This document shows positions 6,401 to 10,136 of a DNA stretch of 10,136 nucleotides, piece after piece. The first letter of the stretch is position 1. Each line of letters begins with the position of its first letter. This stretch comes from Alphaproteobacteria bacterium. GTDB lineage: Bacteria > Pseudomonadota > Alphaproteobacteria > 16-39-46. The stretch covers positions 1 through 10,136 of the forward strand of contig CANMHY010000009.1 in assembly GCA_947497675.1 (NCBI GenBank), written 5' to 3'. A program made the translations under genes and the position numbers. The notes under the pieces were generated by a model. The model was not told the origin of the DNA. It made no database searches and saw only the letters and a program-made list of their open reading frames with translations.

Positions 6401-8920
6401 GAAGCTTACGATCCCTCTCAACTCACTCATAAAATGCTTTTGGACAGGATGTCCCCTCAGAAAGTTTTTCAAGGGGGACCTAGGTTAGGTCAAGAGGATC
6501 AACCAGCTCCTGATCGTACAGTGTTATCGAGTTACGAAATCTCTCTGAATTTTGAAAATACGAACTGGAAGATGAAAGAAAAAGGTATTTTTTATGGGGA
6601 TTATACGTCGATTGGCGTCTTTGAAATGACGGAAGATGATCTAAGAAGCAGATCCTCTGATATATTTAAATTTCCAGCTTATATCGTTAATTTATGGAAG
6701 AATGCCTTGGTTCCGCCCACTCATATAACTTCCTTAAAGAATGGTCACTTCACAGGCGTTGATTTTGATCCGAAACAAAAAGGATTTGATCTGCATTCCT
6801 TGAGTTATTTAGATGTGCAGGGAGAGGGTCTTTTGGAGGGAACTTTTTTCAGAGATATTAAGAGGGCCCCTTTTTATTTCTTAAATATTTCAGACACGGC
6901 GGTTCCTGTCAGTGTGAATTTTCAGTTTCCAAATCTTGAAACGCTTTTTATGAATAATCTTGAAATAAAAGAGCTGACCTTAGAGGCTCCTTTCTTAAAG
7001 TTGCTGTCTTTAGAGGGATGCTCTCTCCTTCAAAGAATTCATCTCCAAACGCCCCTCTTAGAGCATCTCGACGTGAGGGAAGTCCCTCTCACTGACAGTC
7101 AATGGGAAGAGATTTCAAAAGATCTTCCTCATTTAAGGTATGTGAATTTTAAGGGGACTCACGTGAGTGTTGCCTTGTTGAGAGCGTGTAGCCCTCGTTT
7201 AAGCGCGACTAAATTAGAAGGGCTTGCTGTTCTGAAGAAGCGGCTAAGCGTCGAAGAATCAACAAATGAGACGTTTCTCCCAATGATGAGGTTTAACACA
7301 CGTCGTGTTTGTGGTCCTCTGGACCTTGCGGTTTTGTCGAGTTCTTTTATGGGAAAGGTGGCCTTAGGACCTGTTGTCGATATTGCAAAAATGGGTCGTT
7401 TTGTCATTCGCCGTATTGGGCGGTGGGTGACAACGGATGATTCAAGCTTGAGGCCTTTACAAGGAAGAGCGCTTGAAGCTATTCCCTTTGGGTCCTTAAC
7501 GGTTGCAGGCGGAATTGCGGGACCCTTGGCAACTTTCTGTCTTGCAAACCCCTGGACGGCAGCTGTCCCTGTTACGATGTGGAGTGTGGGCGCTGTAAGA
7601 GACATTCATTCGGGAATTGAACTGGAAAAGGAAACGGGACGTGCTCTTTTGGGGAGTCTATTGGCCAAATTTGTACGGTATCATAAACTTTCTGTTTTTT
7701 CCTTAGAGGGGTTAAAAATAGGATATGCAGGACTGGCACACTTTGTTTCGGAAGGAGGGCTGCAAGGATTAAAGGAGCTTGATCTAAAAGATACCTATCT
7801 GAAGGATGATTCGGCTGAACTTCTTGTGCGTTATTTGACGGCATTGCCGGAGGAGAAACGTCGTGAGTTTTCCTTGAAGCTCGGGGGGAGGATGAGGATT
7901 AGTCCTTGGTTCTTTTCTGAACTTGCAAGATTAACGACCGTGCATATTGATCCGCGAGACTCAGATATCTCCGAAAGTTCGGCTGCAGCTCGGGCCGTCT
8001 CTGAAACGCCTGCTGAAGAGAGAGCTGAGAGTGAAGAGCATGTGCTCGGGCTTTATATCACAGCACGGGGCGTAAATGGACTTCAGCTTGCAAAGATTCT
8101 TGAGTTTCTTCACGATCAGGCGCGAGAGGTTGATGGTTTAAATTTCGTCGATTGTTTTGAATGTATGGGCGCAGAAAATGCTGGAATTCCCTCTCTTTTA
8201 AATTTAACTACCTCTAAAAAAGGCTCTTTTTTTGGGCGAAGAACCTTAACCCCTCTTGAAAATAGAGTCTTTTTTGAAACGGAAATTTCAAATATTTATA
8301 GCACTCCCAATTATAACATAAGAAATTCCTATGCTCCTCAGTATGAGCTTGAACAAAATGTTTCTTTTTGGAATAAACACTTTCAAGATCAAAAATTAAC
8401 GGCTGCAATAAAACCACTTGTTGTTAAACTTGGGAATAATAAGGGGGATGTTATTTGGGGCTCCCAGAGGGAAGGCGAAGTTGATATAAGTGGTATTGCG
8501 TCTGCCTCAAGCATGTCTCCTTGGCCATATTTTACACCTCTTTGTCGTGAAATGAGAGAAGAGGTAACCTTTCTTCATGAGACCACGGGCGAAAGTTCTC
8601 CGGATTTTGTGTATGAAGAGCTTCAGAGGCTTCATTCAAACGTTAGGCCAAAAAATGTCCATCTTCTTTTTTTGGAAATTGTAGAAAATCCTGCGGATTT
8701 AAAAATATGTCATCTGTTTGGATCGATCTCACCACAGAGAAGAACGTCCCAAGATATCCCCTATGACGTTCTTCGCATATCCTTTGATGAGAATTTAAAA
8801 AAAGCGACTTGGACGCAGGGGGAAATTGTGAGGACGAAAGATTTAGAGGATGCATTGGTGGATATTTTAGGATGGTTAAGAGAGACAGTAATTAAAAAGA
8901 GACCAGCGGAGCTGGTTTAG
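3482..8920 (+). CDS. Giant predicted exported multi-domain protein with duplicated module, ankyrin-like and LRR segments (1812 aa)
   Basis: The N-terminus is a good Sec signal peptide (MRKFLSLVLSF core, likely cleavage after LSA near residue 24). The ATG at 3482 is chosen because AGGGG lies 11 bases upstream; Met5 would also give a signal peptide but lacks a ribosome binding site. Visible parts in order: a module at about residues 110-345; an ankyrin-like stretch at about 446-512 (LGFDVN then DLIKVILREGVN); a helical region; a second copy of the first module at about 775-1000; LRR-like strands at about 1103-1225; a hydrophobic Gly/Ala-rich stretch at 1333-1372 that may form a membrane hairpin; a ribonuclease-inhibitor-like LRR at about 1403-1450 (LKELDLKDTYL); an acidic Ser/Glu linker at 1493-1520; and an unrecognised C-terminal part. 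The duplicated module recalls, from memory, a kinase-like domain of large LRR proteins, with catalytic residues lost. It is a candidate surface or secreted host-interaction protein; activity is unknown. Confidence 0.88.
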   Translation: MWNLMRKFLSLVLSFMLIIQPLSAVDLIDQFLENFPLEVRLKPSSECRLVRVSLISRPEADFYVSQPIARKFLNIDIHGKPLKEKEELERDSPLFYEKTDREHWILKIQEQAVVRFLKELWPGFIPDEEVIRFSDIIFLVSDVSISDDLKKADFEETWIANNRAFLTFVDYGLTVKRRQEEASKFPPLVRMMLSVLPGAGCPDPIHVSRLFISSLLLNPSSARPNSFLDFETAFQRRENGAVFYATYSLLHEFHRQEFDCRSFALSEEVRDRFKTLSFDRLILTLFSNPWTLREGRFRFSKMWDLREHMVAFQETLRENPSLTLEAFYEKVLPDIAKIYKNSPKGPVELWRKWLNNIQRELNEPSPYEKASEVYQKLLRKIFDDPNVGKVIELFNQHCGDFRKMYGVKESSEAKRASPEEHLSKELYPLIYRLLSNPESHVDSFLWAFHLGFDVNYRPEGAKSLLENSVSRDEADLIKVILREGVNTSDYGASLEKAIAEQRRVSFITLIQGSSKDVSLRRPDVATSWFQGVNLSQDEDLKLSFKKLMRMDPHFAWRVGLEEIFPAVFEFYPDEFKNTGAKACLERRFNLNSRVDRSEVLLLEKAKKSLSYQIDFKVLMGFLETEKQDLERAAKEFLEERPCVKILNKVQMTAQEFQQALFDEARFIYEGIESLEEFYDLEIMAQYLVKVGLWTQSDLKYIHLNHQTNKARILKTAKQFLVQKRIKTLSQACFFLGESPHLFYQGLNFGKRRLSQMVTSFIPSSVFDGQEQEQWTFKTSSVPLYVQRCPSFPGPEIVAQTFLNQLFKTSPLAEFLLIEGRWFFVSPLLQTGEEDLVGRDLTKLDSKTCSERFIESLLLTPHTQTSRDIQFSLSQNGFYRLHPQGCREELFQIRPSQTHRFLFEHEGVLCQALDPSLGEKFKNIIPLETLKQGLQASAKIQLEALKTQEARFPLSLEEIVALYTRLCVLQKIIKEAYDPSQLTHKMLLDRMSPQKVFQGGPRLGQEDQPAPDRTVLSSYEISLNFENTNWKMKEKGIFYGDYTSIGVFEMTEDDLRSRSSDIFKFPAYIVNLWKNALVPPTHITSLKNGHFTGVDFDPKQKGFDLHSLSYLDVQGEGLLEGTFFRDIKRAPFYFLNISDTAVPVSVNFQFPNLETLFMNNLEIKELTLEAPFLKLLSLEGCSLLQRIHLQTPLLEHLDVREVPLTDSQWEEISKDLPHLRYVNFKGTHVSVALLRACSPRLSATKLEGLAVLKKRLSVEESTNETFLPMMRFNTRRVCGPLDLAVLSSSFMGKVALGPVVDIAKMGRFVIRRIGRWVTTDDSSLRPLQGRALEAIPFGSLTVAGGIAGPLATFCLANPWTAAVPVTMWSVGAVRDIHSGIELEKETGRALLGSLLAKFVRYHKLSVFSLEGLKIGYAGLAHFVSEGGLQGLKELDLKDTYLKDDSAELLVRYLTALPEEKRREFSLKLGGRMRISPWFFSELARLTTVHIDPRDSDISESSAAARAVSETPAEERAESEEHVLGLYITARGVNGLQLAKILEFLHDQAREVDGLNFVDCFECMGAENAGIPSLLNLTTSKKGSFFGRRTLTPLENRVFFETEISNIYSTPNYNIRNSYAPQYELEQNVSFWNKHFQDQKLTAAIKPLVVKLGNNKGDVIWGSQREGEVDISGIASASSMSPWPYFTPLCREMREEVTFLHETTGESSPDFVYEELQRLHSNVRPKNVHLLFLEIVENPADLKICHLFGSISPQRRTSQDIPYDVLRISFDENLKKATWTQGEIVRTKDLEDALVDILGWLRETVIKKRPAELV

Positions 8921-8939
8921 GGAGAGACGACACATTTAG

Positions 8940-8969
8940 TTGCGCTCTGACGGGACTCTGATGTATAGA
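8940..8969 (+). promoter_or_regulatory. Candidate promoter of rnpB
   Basis: TTGCGC (8940-8945) and TATAGA (8964-8969) lie 18 bases apart. Their predicted start, 6-7 bases downstream, falls at 8975-8976, which is where the P1 helix of RNase P RNA begins. That agreement with an independent estimate of the 5' end supports the call. The -35 box starts only 20 bases after the stop of the giant gene. Confidence 0.6.
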
Positions 8970-8974
8970 GAGAG

Positions 8975-9365
<391 letters not shown>

Positions 9366-9601
9366 ATATCTCTTAAAAGAGAACAATAATTCACCATTTG
9401 CGCGCTTTTTTTAATTAAAAATGGGAGTCTATGTATTGAAAAAGTCTTTAACATTGATCTGAAAATGTTAAAGAATTTTTCCTCTTGATCCGTACCCTGG
9501 AAAGCGCTAACGTAAGTAAGTCTTCTTATCCGAGAAGGCGTGAGACAGAGACGCATCGAACGCCTCTGCCCCACTATCACTGTAACTAAACAGGAGTCAC
9601 A
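9366..9601 (+). other. Intergenic region and leader before the 63-residue protein gene
   Basis: The first part (to about 9480) is very AT-rich and holds an 11-bp perfect inverted repeat at 9445-9474. The second part (about 9491-9580) is about 53% GC by hand count, against 25% for the preceding 80 bases. It has several competing short stems: CTTCT/AGAAG (9522-9526 with 9533-9537), GGCGT/ACGCC (9537-9541 with 9560-9564) and CAGAGACG/CGCCTCTG (9546-9553 with 9561-9568, one mismatch). TTGATC (9485-9490) and TAACGT (9508-9513), 17 bases apart, are a weak promoter candidate. The segment reads as a structured 5' leader or a small RNA; no known riboswitch or tRNA was recognised. Confidence 0.45.
9445..9480 (+). 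terminator. 11-bp perfect inverted repeat followed by five T, possible terminator or operator
   Basis: TCTTTAACATT (9445-9455) pairs perfectly with AATGTTAAAGA (9464-9474) around an 8-base loop, then A and TTTTT (9476-9480). The position, about 80 bases after rnpB, suits an intrinsic terminator for read-through. The stem is AT-rich and so weak. The symmetry could equally be a regulator site upstream of the next gene. Confidence 0.5.
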
Positions 9602-9793
9602 ATGACTAAAGAAACAGTAGCTCATCTTGAGCTCATTTCTCAACACCTAATTTCACAAACTGAATACATAAATGCTCTGATGAAAGAAGCTTGTTATACG
9701 TTTGAGCTTCTGCGATCAGACTTAAGAGAATTTATGGCGGTTCATGAAACTTGGGAGCGAGAAAATGTCTTAAATCCCTGGAGACGCAAATAA
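9602..9793 (+). CDS. Small helical protein of unknown function (63 aa)
   Basis: I do not recognise this protein. It has a good ribosome binding site (AGGAG at 9592-9596, 5 bases before ATG) and its frame ends in TAA. The composition suggests a real gene: residues 1-50 are one or two amphipathic helices rich in Glu, Leu and His (for example HLELISQHLISQTEYINALM), followed by a charged, Trp-containing tail (NPWRRK). There is no signal peptide or membrane segment, so it is probably cytoplasmic. One Cys is present. It stands alone after rnpB, with a structured GC-richer leader upstream and a strong terminator-like hairpin about 100 bases downstream, so it looks like a single-gene transcript. It could be a small helical dimer or an accessory subunit; this is a guess. 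Confidence 0.7.
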   Translation: MTKETVAHLELISQHLISQTEYINALMKEACYTFELLRSDLREFMAVHETWERENVLNPWRRK

Positions 9794-9895
9794 AATCATC
9801 TCATTTCTGTTCATCAATGGTTTGATGTAACGGTCTCTCATATCCTTTTGAGAAAGCTAAACTCAAATCCTTGGGTGGGATGATGCTTACCTAAA

Positions 9896-9942
9896 AAAAA
9901 CAATGAAAAAAGTTGTACAAAACTCCTCTTTTCATTGTTTTT
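9896..9942 (+). terminator. Intrinsic terminator-like hairpin after the 63-residue protein gene
   Basis: A 14-bp perfect inverted repeat (ACAATGAAAA core at 9900-9909 with TTTTCATTGT at 9929-9938, flanked by A and T runs) encloses a 19-base loop with an inner 4-bp stem (AGTT/AACT). The T-run at 9938-9942 ends the right arm. The A-run on the left means it could work in both directions. Confidence 0.65.
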
Positions 9943-9986
9943 CTCTCTTTGAAATTCTTTCCGACTTAAAAAAAAAGAGAGTTTTT
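9943..9986 (+). terminator. Second, weaker terminator-like hairpin
   Basis: CTCTCTTT (9943-9950) pairs with AAAGAGAG (9974-9981) across a 23-base loop, followed by TTTTT (9982-9986). It begins one base after the first hairpin, so the two are in tandem. The long loop makes it less certain. Confidence 0.35.
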
Positions 9987-10074
9987 AGCCCATACGGCTT
10001 GTCATTTTTTAAACGATTGCATAGCCTTTTCCCTATGATCTTCCTCTAAAAAAGTGGCATTGGAGGGGGGATTA

Positions 10075-10083
10075 TGTTATAAA
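10075..10083 (+). promoter_or_regulatory. Extended -10 promoter element reading out of the window
   Basis: TG-T-TATAAA (10075-10083) is a good extended -10 match. No clear -35 lies at the right distance; TTGGAG at 10060-10065 is too close. It may drive a gene starting beyond the window. Confidence 0.3.
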
Positions 10084-10136
10084 TAGTGTCTGACAGAAAA
10101 CCCCTAATTTTTTAAATAAGCTCCCTTTACCTTTTT

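Larger units (their letters stand above)
9794..10136. other. Gene-free 3' region with terminator-like hairpins and an outgoing promoter element
   Basis: No coding frame of convincing length or ribosome binding site is seen in these 343 bases on either strand. The stretch is AT-rich with several A and T runs. It holds a small hairpin at 9812-9827 (CATCAA/TTGATG, 4-base loop, no T-run), a strong hairpin at 9896-9942, a second at 9943-9986 and an extended -10 element at 10075-10083. Confidence 0.6.

Noticed and set aside
7159..7605. 148-residue open frame antisense to the giant gene
   Set aside because: Shadow of the 1812-residue frame, which has signal peptide, LRR-like periodicity and continuous coding character.
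9465..9488. Seven-codon frame that could be a leader peptide upstream of the small gene
   Set aside because: No ribosome binding site and its start lies inside the inverted repeat; no run of regulatory codons.
10051..10083. Sigma54-like TGGCAT next to a G-run
   Set aside because: The second half (TTGCA-type box at the required spacing) is missing; the extended -10 is a better reading.

Overview
The window looks like part of a low-GC bacterial chromosome, most likely an intracellular or host-associated proteobacterium. An amoeba or protist symbiont of the Holosporales/Rickettsiales type is my best guess. The support is indirect: AT-rich intergenic DNA, a class A RNase P RNA that closely follows the proteobacterial consensus, an AmpD/AmiD-type amidase with a C-terminal peptidoglycan-binding-like domain, and a very large Sec-targeted protein with LRR-like and ankyrin-like segments of the kind common in protist symbionts. 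No marker in the window fixes the taxon.

Layout, all genes on the + strand. Positions 1-858 hold the C-terminal part of a major facilitator superfamily (MFS) transporter that begins before the window. It overlaps by 4 bases (ATGA) a zinc N-acetylmuramoyl-L-alanine amidase (855-1616), so the two are translationally coupled. After a 111-base gap with a candidate promoter, a hairpin and a short direct repeat comes a predicted exported 495-residue protein (1728-3215) built from about 105-residue helical repeats. A 266-base gap leads to a predicted exported 1812-residue protein (3482-8920). This giant contains two diverged copies of one module, an ankyrin-like stretch between them, two leucine-rich segments separated by a hydrophobic Gly/Ala-rich stretch, an acidic linker and an unrecognised C-terminal part.

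Directly downstream is rnpB (about 8975-9365) with its own plausible promoter and a clear P1 helix closing its ends; its P12 arm is almost absent. Then come an AT-rich spacer with an 11-bp perfect inverted repeat, a structured leader with twice the GC content of that spacer, and a small helical 63-residue protein (9602-9793) with a good ribosome binding site. The last 343 bases hold no gene. They contain one strong terminator-like hairpin, a second weaker one and an extended -10 element pointing out of the window.

Functional links: the transporter and amidase form one transcription unit and may act in uptake or recycling of cell-wall fragments, though the transporter substrate is not established. 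The 495- and 1812-residue proteins both have N-terminal export signals and no recognisable housekeeping role, so they are the main candidates for unusual biology, possibly host interaction. This is inference. rnpB is the one universally conserved housekeeping gene here.
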